The position numbers and the translations under genes were made by a program. Below the pieces are notes generated by a model. It was not told the origin of the DNA. It did not search any database and saw only the letters and a program-made list of their open reading frames with translations. From an uncultured Eggerthella sp. (GTDB taxonomy: Bacteria; Actinomycetota; Coriobacteriia; Coriobacteriales; Eggerthellaceae), in assembly GCA_905203045.1 (NCBI GenBank), contig CAJKUH010000006.1, positions 16,769 to 80,768 on the forward strand: a stretch of DNA of 64,000 bases, given 5' to 3'. This document shows, piece after piece, positions 51,888 through 59,886 of the stretch (position 1 is its first letter; each line of letters begins with the position of its first letter).

Positions 51888-54062
51888 ATGGAAGAAGAAA
51901 AGAAAATATCAGTAGTTCCAACGTTGGAGCCAGATGCGCTGGACGAAAAGGCCGTGGCCCATTTCCCTGGCAAAATCGTTCGTAAAGATTTAACTGCGCT
52001 TATGAAGCGTGCGGCAAACGTGCCGACCTTCGTGCTGGAGTACCTTCTGGGCATGTATTGCGCTACAGAAGATGACGAGCTGGTTGAGCAGGGTATCAGC
52101 CGCATCCGTAAGATCCTTGCGGAAAACTATGTACGCCCCGACGAAAGCGAAACCATCAAGTCGAAAATCAAGGAACTGGGTCAGTACACCATCATCGACA
52201 AGGTGCACGCTAAGCTTGACGAATACGAAGATATCTATGTTGCTAGCTTCACCAATCTTGCTATCGAACCGTTCGTAATGCCTGCGGAATACGTGCGCCA
52301 GTATTCGAAGATTCTGCAGGGCGGAATTTGGTGCATTCTTCGCATTGAGTATCTGCAGCCCGAAGACGCCGATGAAGATGCCCTTGCCGATATTTTCGAC
52401 GATGCCCCCAAGCCCAAGCCGAAGAAGAAAAGCCGCAAACGCGGCCCGCAAGACAGCCCCTTCCATGTGGTGAGCCTGAAGCCTATTCAGATGCCGAACC
52501 TTGACTTGGACGGCATGATTGCGCTGCGCAGCGAATTCACTGCCGAAGAGTGGATGGATCTGTTGCTGCGTAGCTGCGGCTACGAGCCTGATGCGTTGAA
52601 GCCGAAGCAGAAGATGCACTTCATTGCGCGCATGGTGCCGTTGGTGGAGCATAACTATAACTTGTGTGAACTGGGCCCGCGCGGTACAGGCAAAAGTCAT
52701 GTGTACAAGGAGATTTCGCCGTATTCGATTCTCATGTCAGGTGGACAAACCACCACGGCAAACCTGTTCGGGCGCATGAATGCCAATGCCCGCGCAAACT
52801 CGCTAGTGCGTACGGGCCTGGTGGGCAATTGGGATTGCATTACGTTCGATGAAGTGGCGGGTATGCGCTTCAAAGATACGAATGCTATTCAAATTCTCAA
52901 AGATTACATGGCATCTGGATCGTTTGCGCGTGGCAAGGATCAGTTGAATGCCGATGGGTCCATGGTGTTTGAGGGCAATATCAACGACACGCCGCAAAAC
53001 GTTCTTAAGACTACGCACTTGTTTCAGCCGTTTCCGCCCGAATTCAATAACGATTCGGCGTTCTTTGATCGCATTCATTTGTACTTGCCCGGTTGGGAAG
53101 TGCCAAAGATGCGCAGTGATTTGCTGACGGGACATTACGGGCTTATCACCGATTGCCTCAGCGAATTCTGTCACGAGATGCGCAAGCGTGATTTTACGCA
53201 CTTGCTGGATGAGTATTTCCGTTTGAACAGTGACTTCAACAAGCGTGACGAAATCGGTGTGCGCAAGACCTTTAGCGGCCTAGCGAAGCTCTTGTTCCCT
53301 GACGAGCGCATGACTAAGGAAGATGCGCAGATGTTGCTTGAATACGCTATCGAAGGCTGCCGTCGCGTTAAAGAGCAACTGAAGATCATGGCTGGTGTTG
53401 AATTCATTGATGTGAACTTGGGCTATATCGATATAGAAAACCCTGCTGAAAACCACGTAGTGTATGTTCCCGAACAGTCGAAAAGCACTTTGGTGCCTGA
53501 TGGCCCGTTGCAGGCGGGGCATGTATTTGCCGTGGGCCATTCCGTTGAAGGCGAAATGGCTATATATAAACTGGAAAACAAAGCAGTGGCAGGCGATTTC
53601 AAACTCACCACGGAAGGCCTTGGGCGATTGGCGTCGGTGAATGACGGCATAGAAGCGGCATTCCGCTACTTTGAGAACAATGCCAACAAGGTGGCAATGG
53701 GCGTGCGTGCCGGTGCATACGATTACCTGTTGTTCTTCAACGACCTGCAGAAGAAGGGGACCAGCGCCGAGGTTTCTTTGGCGGAATTCGTGGGGTTGTG
53801 CTCGGCTGCCTGCGGTCGTCCGGTTGCGGCTTCGCTGGTTATCCCAGGCGTAATCCGCATGTCGGGCAGCATGGATGAGCTGCGTGATTTGGAAGATATT
53901 TTCCGTGTGGCAAAGAACGCAGGTGCAAAGAAGATTCTGCTTCCCATGAGCAGCATCCCGCAACTTCAAACGGTGTCACAAGAGCTGATGGGCAGTGTAA
54001 GCCCCGACTTCTATCCCGACGGCGATGCGGTGGCTGCTGCCCGTAAGGCGTTGGAGATTTAG
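51888..54062 (+). CDS. brxL: BREX Lon-like AAA+ protein BrxL
   Basis: 724 residues. The Walker A motif GPRGTGKSHVY is near 263-273, the Walker B-like CITFDEVAGM near 325, and a Lon-protease-like C-terminal domain spans about 600-724 (KKGTSAEVSLAEFVGLCSAA, then ASLVIPGVIRMSGSM). BrxL ends type 1 BREX operons and is a DNA-binding AAA+ ring needed for phage exclusion. The presence of BrxL with BrxA/B/C, PglX and PglZ makes this type 1 BREX. It starts 66 bases after pglZ. Confidence 0.95.
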   Translation: MEEEKKISVVPTLEPDALDEKAVAHFPGKIVRKDLTALMKRAANVPTFVLEYLLGMYCATEDDELVEQGISRIRKILAENYVRPDESETIKSKIKELGQYTIIDKVHAKLDEYEDIYVASFTNLAIEPFVMPAEYVRQYSKILQGGIWCILRIEYLQPEDADEDALADIFDDAPKPKPKKKSRKRGPQDSPFHVVSLKPIQMPNLDLDGMIALRSEFTAEEWMDLLLRSCGYEPDALKPKQKMHFIARMVPLVEHNYNLCELGPRGTGKSHVYKEISPYSILMSGGQTTTANLFGRMNANARANSLVRTGLVGNWDCITFDEVAGMRFKDTNAIQILKDYMASGSFARGKDQLNADGSMVFEGNINDTPQNVLKTTHLFQPFPPEFNNDSAFFDRIHLYLPGWEVPKMRSDLLTGHYGLITDCLSEFCHEMRKRDFTHLLDEYFRLNSDFNKRDEIGVRKTFSGLAKLLFPDERMTKEDAQMLLEYAIEGCRRVKEQLKIMAGVEFIDVNLGYIDIENPAENHVVYVPEQSKSTLVPDGPLQAGHVFAVGHSVEGEMAIYKLENKAVAGDFKLTTEGLGRLASVNDGIEAAFRYFENNANKVAMGVRAGAYDYLLFFNDLQKKGTSAEVSLAEFVGLCSAACGRPVAASLVIPGVIRMSGSMDELRDLEDIFRVAKNAGAKKILLPMSSIPQLQTVSQELMGSVSPDFYPDGDAVAAARKALEI

Positions 54063-54064
54063 CC

Positions 54065-54253
54065 ATGACCATAGTGAACATCGACATCGATGCTCTACGA
54101 GCGTATTTGCTGGACTATTGCGGTACCGCGATGTTCGCGGGGTTTCCTGCGGCTGTGCTCGATGTGGCAGACATCGAGTGTGCCAGCGGCGAAGAGCTGT
54201 GCCGCATGGCCGAGCGATTAGGCATTGACTTGCGGAAGTTTGTTGTGCAATGA
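54065..54253 (+). CDS. Small unrecognised protein after brxL
   Basis: 62 residues: MTIVNIDIDALRAYLLDYCG, then TAMFAGFPAAVLDVADIECA, a helical tail and DLRKFVVQ. It starts two bases after the brxL stop, and its regular composition suggests a real gene. I have seen similar short proteins in Gram-positive genomes but know no function. It may be translationally coupled to brxL or be the flanking chromosome. Confidence 0.65.
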   Translation: MTIVNIDIDALRAYLLDYCGTAMFAGFPAAVLDVADIECASGEELCRMAERLGIDLRKFVVQ

Positions 54254-54370
54254 AGGGTTGGGGCTGTCTTCAGCCCTTCATCGCGGGAGCTTTTCGGGTT
54301 CTACGCTACAATGCTTTGAAATACGAAATGAATCCAAAGCGCAGGTTGGGCGCTTGTTGAAAGGAGCGCT

Positions 54371-55294
54371 ATGTCCGCTCAGTGCAATTTGATCATCGAT
54401 TCCACGTGCGATCTTCCTCTGGAACTTGTTCAGCAGGAAGGCGTAACCCGACTCGACTTCAACTACATCATCGATGGGGTAACGTACAAAGACGATTTCT
54501 TCCAGTCCATCACGCCGAAGGAGTTCTACGACAACATCCGCAACGGCGCCACGCCCAGCACTTCGCAGGTGGCGCCCGCCGAAACCGAGGCCGCCTTCAG
54601 GGTCGCCATCGAATCGGGCGTTCCCACGGTGTACCTGTGCTTTTCAAGCGGCATTTCCAGCAACTACAGCACAGCCTACGCCATTTGGAGCCAGCCGAAG
54701 GCGGAACACCCTGAAGCTCCCATTTACATCGTTGACCTGCTGGTGGGATCCACGCCCGAAGGCTTGCTTATCCTGGAAGCGCTGCGTCAGCGCGAGCGCG
54801 GCCTTACGGCGGAAGAAATGGTTGCATGGGCTGAAGAGGCGCGCTTCTTCGTCCAGACGCTGTTCATGGTAGACGATCTGGACGCCCTGCATCGCGGCGG
54901 TCGCATTCCCGCTTCAGTTGCCTTCGCTGGTTCCAAGCTTGATTTGAAGCCGCTGCTGAACTTCGACACTAACGGAAAGCTCTCGCTTGCTGGCGCTTCC
55001 CATGGTCGCAAGAAGGGCTTGAAGCAGCTTGCCGCTTTCTACGAAAAGGCTCACGCCGAAAACAACAATGTGGTGCTTATCGGTAACGCCGACTGCGAAA
55101 AGGATGCCGACAGGCTTTCTGACCTTCTTGCCAAGCAGGATGAGTCCATCACGGTTATCAAGCACAACATCGGCGCCACCATCGGCAGTCACGTTGGTGC
55201 CGGTATGATCTCCATTTCCTTTTGGGGTTCCGACCGCCGCGAATCGCTTTCGGTGGCCGACAAGATTGCCCGTAAGGTGCGCAAAGGAGAATAG
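54371..55294 (+). CDS. DegV family fatty-acid-binding protein
   Basis: 307 residues. LIIDSTCDLP at the start, the ATPSTSQVAPAE motif, CFSSGISSNYSTA, and DDLDALHRGGRIP are the DegV signatures; the Ser/Thr residues bind a fatty acid carboxylate. DegV (FakB) proteins present fatty acids to the kinase FakA for phospholipid synthesis; no FakA gene is here. The start follows AAGGAGCGCT. It marks the resumption of ordinary chromosome after the BREX locus. Confidence 0.93.
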   Translation: MSAQCNLIIDSTCDLPLELVQQEGVTRLDFNYIIDGVTYKDDFFQSITPKEFYDNIRNGATPSTSQVAPAETEAAFRVAIESGVPTVYLCFSSGISSNYSTAYAIWSQPKAEHPEAPIYIVDLLVGSTPEGLLILEALRQRERGLTAEEMVAWAEEARFFVQTLFMVDDLDALHRGGRIPASVAFAGSKLDLKPLLNFDTNGKLSLAGASHGRKKGLKQLAAFYEKAHAENNNVVLIGNADCEKDADRLSDLLAKQDESITVIKHNIGATIGSHVGAGMISISFWGSDRRESLSVADKIARKVRKGE

Positions 55295-55328
55295 GGACCC
55301 TTTCTCCGCAAATTCGATTGCCTGGCTA

Positions 55329-55361
55329 AGAGCCGCAGCATTATGCTGCGGCTCTTTTTCG
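55329..55361 (+). terminator. Terminator after DegV gene
   Basis: AGAGCCGCAGCA and TGCTGCGGCTCT pair around TTA and are followed by TTTTC. Confidence 0.9.
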
Positions 55362-55804
55362 TTTGCAGGCAGGTTTGTTTACTGTTTGCGTAGGGAGCGT
55401 GGTTGGGCCTTGCGACTTTCGGCCCAAAGCTATGTTGGGGAGCGGTTTGTTTAACGTTGGGTCTACATTTTGCCGGAGCTGACGGATCTGCCCTTTTGCT
55501 GGATCGATTAAGGCATCAGAACCAAGAAACGGGTATGTGATGGCAAAATAATCGACTTGGGAACGGTTTTTTATACGTAAAGAACGCCCTCCAAACTTAA
55601 GAAGCAACATGACCTGGTGTTTTGTGGGGTCCTGAAGCTCGGGCCAACATTCCAGAGACGAAAAGTCGTTCTCAAGTCGAATATTTTGCCAAGCAGAGGC
55701 CTATTTCTGGTTCGGGCGGTTTTCAAGGCGTGCCGCTCGTGTTTGGTCCCCAAACAAGCCCAAAGCTGTGAATTGCCTTGCGCGAGGTGCTTATACGGTT
55801 TATC
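55362..55804. other. Gene-free stretch before arsR-like gene
   Basis: 443 bases with no credible gene on either strand; the open frames present have no ribosome sites and odd composition. No repeat was seen. Confidence 0.5.
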
Positions 55805-55824
55805 ATATGAACAGTTGTTCACAT
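55805..55824. promoter_or_regulatory. ArsR/SmtB-type operator
   Basis: ATATGAACA-GT-TGTTCACAT, with perfect TGAACA/TGTTCA arms, 17 bases before the ArsR start. It is the kind of dyad bound by metal-sensing ArsR/SmtB repressors and would be released by metal. Confidence 0.65.
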
Positions 55825-55840
55825 GAAAGAAGGTTAAACG

Positions 55841-56257
55841 ATGGCCTCAGACAAGAAAGAAACCGCAAAGGCGCAGGATTCCGATGCAAAGCGCATACAG
55901 CCTGCGAGCGATGCAGAAGCCAAGGCCGAAGCATGTTCATGCGGTTGCGGCGTTGATGAAACCATCGACATGATGCCCGATGAAGAGCTGCTGTATGACC
56001 TGGCCGATTTGTTCAAAGTGTTCGGCGACACCACGCGCATCAAGATCCTGTATGCGCTGATGGCGCAGGACCAATGCGTTGCCGACTTGGCGGAAGAAAT
56101 CGGCGCAACACAAAGCGCTGTCTCTCATCAGCTGCGCACGTTGAAACAGAGCCGTCTGGTGCGCGCAAAGCGCGATGGCAAAAACGTCATCTACTCGCTT
56201 TCCGACGACCATGTGCACACCATGCTCGCCCAGGGCATGACTCACATTTGCGAGTAG
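55841..56257 (+). CDS. ArsR/SmtB family metal-sensing repressor
   Basis: 138 residues: a polar N-terminal tail with CSCGCG (about 32-37), a possible metal ligand group, then a winged helix (LADLFKVFGDTTRIKILYAL; recognition helix TQSAVSHQLRTLKQSRLV). The last helix has DDHVHTMLAQGMTHICE, with Asp/His/His/His as in the alpha5 zinc site of SmtB-type sensors. It should repress itself and the HMA and P-type ATPase genes behind it until Zn, Cd or Pb binds. Confidence 0.92.
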   Translation: MASDKKETAKAQDSDAKRIQPASDAEAKAEACSCGCGVDETIDMMPDEELLYDLADLFKVFGDTTRIKILYALMAQDQCVADLAEEIGATQSAVSHQLRTLKQSRLVRAKRDGKNVIYSLSDDHVHTMLAQGMTHICE

Positions 56258-56349
56258 CCGTTGGCGGGGAAGTGCCCCAGCAGAACAAAGGTAACAGTGC
56301 GGGCGTTGCCCGCTAACAGTTTCGACAACCCACGAGGAAAGGAACCCCC

Positions 56350-56568
56350 ATGCGTAAGGTATTCAAGCTGCAAGATCTGGATTGCGCCAACTGCGCTGCG
56401 AAGATGGAAGATGCCATCAAGAACATCGAAGGCGTGAACAGCGCTTCCATGAGCTTCATGACCCAGAAGCTGGTAATCGATGCCGATCCCGAGAAGATGG
56501 ATGCCATCCTCGATGAAGCGGAAAAGATCTGCCACAAGATCGAGCCCGACATGGTGATTTTGCGATAA
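56350..56568 (+). CDS. Heavy-metal-associated (HMA) domain protein
   Basis: 72 residues, one ferredoxin-like HMA domain with the metal motif LDCANCAAKM (CxxC). The downstream ATPase lacks an N-terminal HMA domain, so this stand-alone chaperone probably delivers its metal. It lies between the ArsR gene and the ATPase and follows GAGGAAAGGAA. Confidence 0.92.
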   Translation: MRKVFKLQDLDCANCAAKMEDAIKNIEGVNSASMSFMTQKLVIDADPEKMDAILDEAEKICHKIEPDMVILR

Positions 56569-56591
56569 CCTGCCGGTTATCGCTTATTCGC

Positions 56592-56816
56592 GGGAGACGC
56601 AATGACACTGCGCGGGATTCTGGCGGTGCAGCTGCCGCTCCAAGCGTGCTTGACGGGCGAAGCCCGTCTGGCGCGTGCTTTCACGGCATCTGCGCTCGCC
56701 AGAATCCCGCTCGCTGATGTTTCTTGACCTGTGGATTTAATTGTTCGGGGCGGCGCGAAGGCCAGCCCCTTCCTCTTTCAGGCTTCCCGCACTCGCCAAA
56801 ATGCCGCTCGCTGTTT
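56592..56816 (+). repeat. Dispersed intergenic inverted-repeat element, copy B
   Basis: The left arm GCGGGATTCTGGCG at 56612-56625 is exactly complementary to CGCCAGAATCCCGC at 56697-56710. A second right-end-like sequence (CACTCGCCAAAATGCCGCTC) follows near 56788. Inside is a hairpin GACGGGC/GCCCGTC. The left arm matches copies A (4874) and C (58855). It fills the 340-base gap between the HMA and ATPase genes. Confidence 0.6.
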
Positions 56817-56908
56817 TTCAGTCAACCTATCTGTTTTTAGAAAACGAACGCGGGGCATCCGTCCTACCAAGATCCGATGCACCCGCATACGCTGTGAAAG
56901 GATTTTAC

Positions 56909-58831
56909 ATGAACAAAAAGCAGAAAAGGACGCGCAACCGAATCGTTACGGCGCTCGTCATTTTTGCTGCGGTATTCGCGGTGACGGAATTCGTTCCGTT
57001 GGCCCAGTACGTTGGCGGTGAAACGAACGCGCTGTACCTTGAGTTCGTTTTGTACCTTGTTCCGTTTCTTATCGCGGGCTACGACGTGCTGTACAAGGCG
57101 GTGCGCAACATCATCAACGGCCAGGTGTTCGACGAGAACTTCCTGATGACCATCGCCACGGTGGGCGCGTTTGCATTGGTGCTGTTCCCCGATTCGCAGC
57201 CGCATATGGCCGAAGGTGCTGCAGTAATGCTGTTCTACCAGGTGGGAGAGCTGTTCCAGAGCTATGCCGTGGGCAAATCGCGCCAATCTATCGCCGACAT
57301 GATGGACATCGCTCCCGACTACGCCAACGTTATGCGCGACGGCGAATTGGTGCAGGTGGACCCGTATGAAATCGGCGTGGGCGACGAAATTGTGGTGAAG
57401 CCGGGCGAGCGCATTCCGCTCGATGGCGTGATTACCGAAGGTTCCACCCAGCTGGATACTGCGGCCCTCACCGGCGAATCGGTGCCGCGTCACGTCGAAG
57501 AAGGTGACGAGGTAATTTCCGGCTGCGTGAACATGACGGGTAAGATCACGGTGAAGGTGAGCAAGCCCTTCGAGCAGTCCACGGTTTCGCGCATCCTGGA
57601 ACTGGTTGAAAGTGCCAGCGAAAAGAAGGCGCAGACCGAAAACTTCATCACGCGTTTCGCGCGCTACTACACGCCCATCGTTACCATCGGCGCGCTTGCG
57701 CTGGCAGTGCTCCCACCGCTGCTGTTCGGGCAGAACTGGGCCGATTGGGTAGAGCGCGGCCTTACCTTCCTGGTTGTTTCGTGCCCGTGCGCACTGGTGA
57801 TTTCCGTTCCGCTTTCGTTCTTCGGTGGCATTGGCGGTGCTTCCCGCCTGGGCATTCTGGTGAAGGGCGGCAACTACCTGGAAGCGCTTGCCCACACGGA
57901 AACCGTGGTGTTCGACAAAACGGGCACGCTTACCAATGGTAGCTTCAACGTAGTGGCCGTGCATCCCGATGCGGCGGCGGAAGTTGACCCCGACCTTATC
58001 CTTTCCATTGCGGCTCATGCCGAAGCGTATTCCGACCATCCTATTGCCGTTTCGGTGAAGGAAGCGTTCACGGGTGAAATCGACCAGAAGCGCATTGCCG
58101 ACGTGCGTGAGGAAGGCGGTCATGGCGTGCGTGCCGTGGTTGACGAGCACGTGGTGTTGGTAGGTAACGACAAGCTCATGCGCGAAGAGGGCGTGGCCTA
58201 TCATGACTGCGAGCTTACCGGCACGATCCTGCATGTTTCCATTGACGGTAAATATGCTGGCCACATCATCATTGCCGATGTGGTGAAGGACGATGCGGCC
58301 GAGTGCATCAAACGCTTGCATGCTGCCGGCGTGAAGAAGACGGTCATGCTCACGGGCGACCGTACCGAGGTTGCCCAAGCGGTTGCCGAAAAGCTGGGGC
58401 TTGACGAATTCCACGGCCAGCTTTTGCCGGAAGACAAGGTTAACCAGGTGGAGCGCCTGCTGGGCGCAACGTCTGAACAGGGTAAGCTTGCTTTCGTGGG
58501 CGACGGCATCAACGACGCTCCGGTGCTCACCCGTGCCGATATCGGCATTGCCATGGGCGCCATGGGTTCCGATGCCGCCATCGAGGCAGCCGATGTGGTG
58601 CTGATGGATGACAAGCCTTCGAAGATTTCCTCCGCTATCGCCATCGCCCGCAAAACCATGCGCATCGTATGGCAGAACATCATCTTCGCGCTGGGCGTGA
58701 AATTCGTGGTGCTGGCGCTTGCTGCGGTGGGCATCGCAACCATGTGGCTCGCCGTGTTCGCTGATGTGGGTGTGGCAATCCTCGCCATCCTGAACGCCAT
58801 GCGCTGTATGAGCGTAGAGAAGTTCCGCTAA
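56909..58831 (+). CDS. Heavy-metal P1B-type ATPase (Zn/Cd/Pb exporter-like)
   Basis: 640 residues. Membrane helices near the N-terminus are followed by the actuator TGESVP, the CPC metal motif at 292-294 (VSCPCALV), phosphorylation DKTGTLT at 336-342, the SDHPIA motif with the HP dipeptide, and VGDGINDAPVL. CPC with no N-terminal HMA and the ArsR partner point to ZntA/CadA-type efflux. The ATG at 56909 follows AAAGGAT; the longer frame upstream reads through the repeat element. Confidence 0.93.
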   Translation: MNKKQKRTRNRIVTALVIFAAVFAVTEFVPLAQYVGGETNALYLEFVLYLVPFLIAGYDVLYKAVRNIINGQVFDENFLMTIATVGAFALVLFPDSQPHMAEGAAVMLFYQVGELFQSYAVGKSRQSIADMMDIAPDYANVMRDGELVQVDPYEIGVGDEIVVKPGERIPLDGVITEGSTQLDTAALTGESVPRHVEEGDEVISGCVNMTGKITVKVSKPFEQSTVSRILELVESASEKKAQTENFITRFARYYTPIVTIGALALAVLPPLLFGQNWADWVERGLTFLVVSCPCALVISVPLSFFGGIGGASRLGILVKGGNYLEALAHTETVVFDKTGTLTNGSFNVVAVHPDAAAEVDPDLILSIAAHAEAYSDHPIAVSVKEAFTGEIDQKRIADVREEGGHGVRAVVDEHVVLVGNDKLMREEGVAYHDCELTGTILHVSIDGKYAGHIIIADVVKDDAAECIKRLHAAGVKKTVMLTGDRTEVAQAVAEKLGLDEFHGQLLPEDKVNQVERLLGATSEQGKLAFVGDGINDAPVLTRADIGIAMGAMGSDAAIEAADVVLMDDKPSKISSAIAIARKTMRIVWQNIIFALGVKFVVLALAAVGIATMWLAVFADVGVAILAILNAMRCMSVEKFR

Positions 58832-58854
58832 TCTACGGCCAGCGGAGCTTTCGC

Positions 58855-59058
58855 AGGAGACGCGATGACGTTGCGCGAGTCCCTGGCGGCACAGCTGAGG
58901 TTCCAAGCGGACTGGACGTGCGAAGTATGACCGAAAATCCTGATCAGCCAAGTGCTGATCAGGATACATCCGCTTGAACACATGGTTTGGGGCAAACGTG
59001 CCATGGGCACGTTTGCCCTGCCGGCTGCACTCGCCAGGGGGTTCGCTCGTTGTTTCGC
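58855..59058 (+). repeat. Dispersed intergenic inverted-repeat element, copy C
   Basis: The left end AGGAGACGCGATGACGTTGC continues GCGAG.CCCTGGCGGCACAGCTG, matching copy B. The right end GCACTCGCCAGGGGGTTCGC continues TCGTTGTTTCGC, matching copy B's right end. Inside are two other perfect hairpins, CTGATCAG(C/G)..CTGATCAG and CAAACGTGCC/GGCACGTTTG, not present in B. Ends are conserved and the core is variable. Confidence 0.6.
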
Positions 59059-59079
59059 TTAATCTAGGGTAGGAAGAGA

Positions 59080-59649
59080 ATGCCGAACCAATCTACATAC
59101 ACCCTGCAGGTGGATGGCATTGCCGTCCACGTTACGTTGAAGCGCATGAAGAGCATCCGCCTGCATGTACGTCCAACAGGCGAGGTGACCCTTTCGGCGC
59201 CGTACGGCACCAGCCAGGCACACATTCGCAGTTTCGTTTCCGCAAAAGCGGAATGGGTGCGCAAGCAGCAAGCTGCTCAGACCGATTCCCCGGCGGCACG
59301 GGCTGAACGGGCCAGCAAGCAGGAAATCGAGCAATGGCGTGCGGTGGTGAAGGCATGCGTGCCGCCCTTGGTTGCCGAATGGGAGCGCATTCTGGGCGTG
59401 CGCGTGCAGAAGCTCGACTACCGCAACATGAAAAGCCGGTGGGGAAGCTGCCAGCCTGCCACCGGCCGCGTGTGCATCAACATCCGCCTGGCGCTGTACC
59501 CGCCCGAGTGCCTGGAGTACGTGGTGGTGCACGAGCTGTGCCATATGCTGGAGCCTAACCACGGCGCGGGATTCAAAACCCTTATGACCAAAGTGATGCC
59601 CGACTGGAAGCAGCGCGAGCGCATCCTCAACCCGGGGCGGAAGGGCTAG
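59080..59649 (+). CDS. YgjP-like zinc metallopeptidase (DUF45)
   Basis: 189 residues. The zinc motif HELCH is at about 151-155 in VVVHELCHMLEPNHG, the usual HELxHxxxxNHxxxF signature. RNMKSRWGSCQP before it is the family's conserved block. Cytosolic and of unproved substrate; the family is the stand-alone WLM/M48-like peptidase. Start after AGGAAG. Confidence 0.9.
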   Translation: MPNQSTYTLQVDGIAVHVTLKRMKSIRLHVRPTGEVTLSAPYGTSQAHIRSFVSAKAEWVRKQQAAQTDSPAARAERASKQEIEQWRAVVKACVPPLVAEWERILGVRVQKLDYRNMKSRWGSCQPATGRVCINIRLALYPPECLEYVVVHELCHMLEPNHGAGFKTLMTKVMPDWKQRERILNPGRKG

Positions 59650-59886
59650 CGCCGGCACGCGTCTGCGCTGCGCCAACGAAGCGGTTGGTCCCAGCAATCG
59701 GCCTTTACAGCCTCGATGTGCTCTTTCCGCGCGCTCCCTTTCTTAGCCCCATCGGCACGCTTGCTTTGCGCAACCGTGCTAAAATAGCTCAGTTAAACCC
59801 TGCGCGGAAATGCGCAGATGCAAGCAAGTAATCTGAAGCGGCGGGCGGCATCATCAGCCGTTTTCGCCAAGAAAGAGAGCATAAGT

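Noticed and set aside
55341..55610. Minus-strand frame of 89 codons after degV
   Set aside because: No ribosome site, ends inside the degV terminator, no recognisable motif.
55805..55824. GAACAGTTGTTC considered as a third LexA box
   Set aside because: It fails the R/Y positions of the consensus and lies directly before an ArsR gene, which explains the dyad better.
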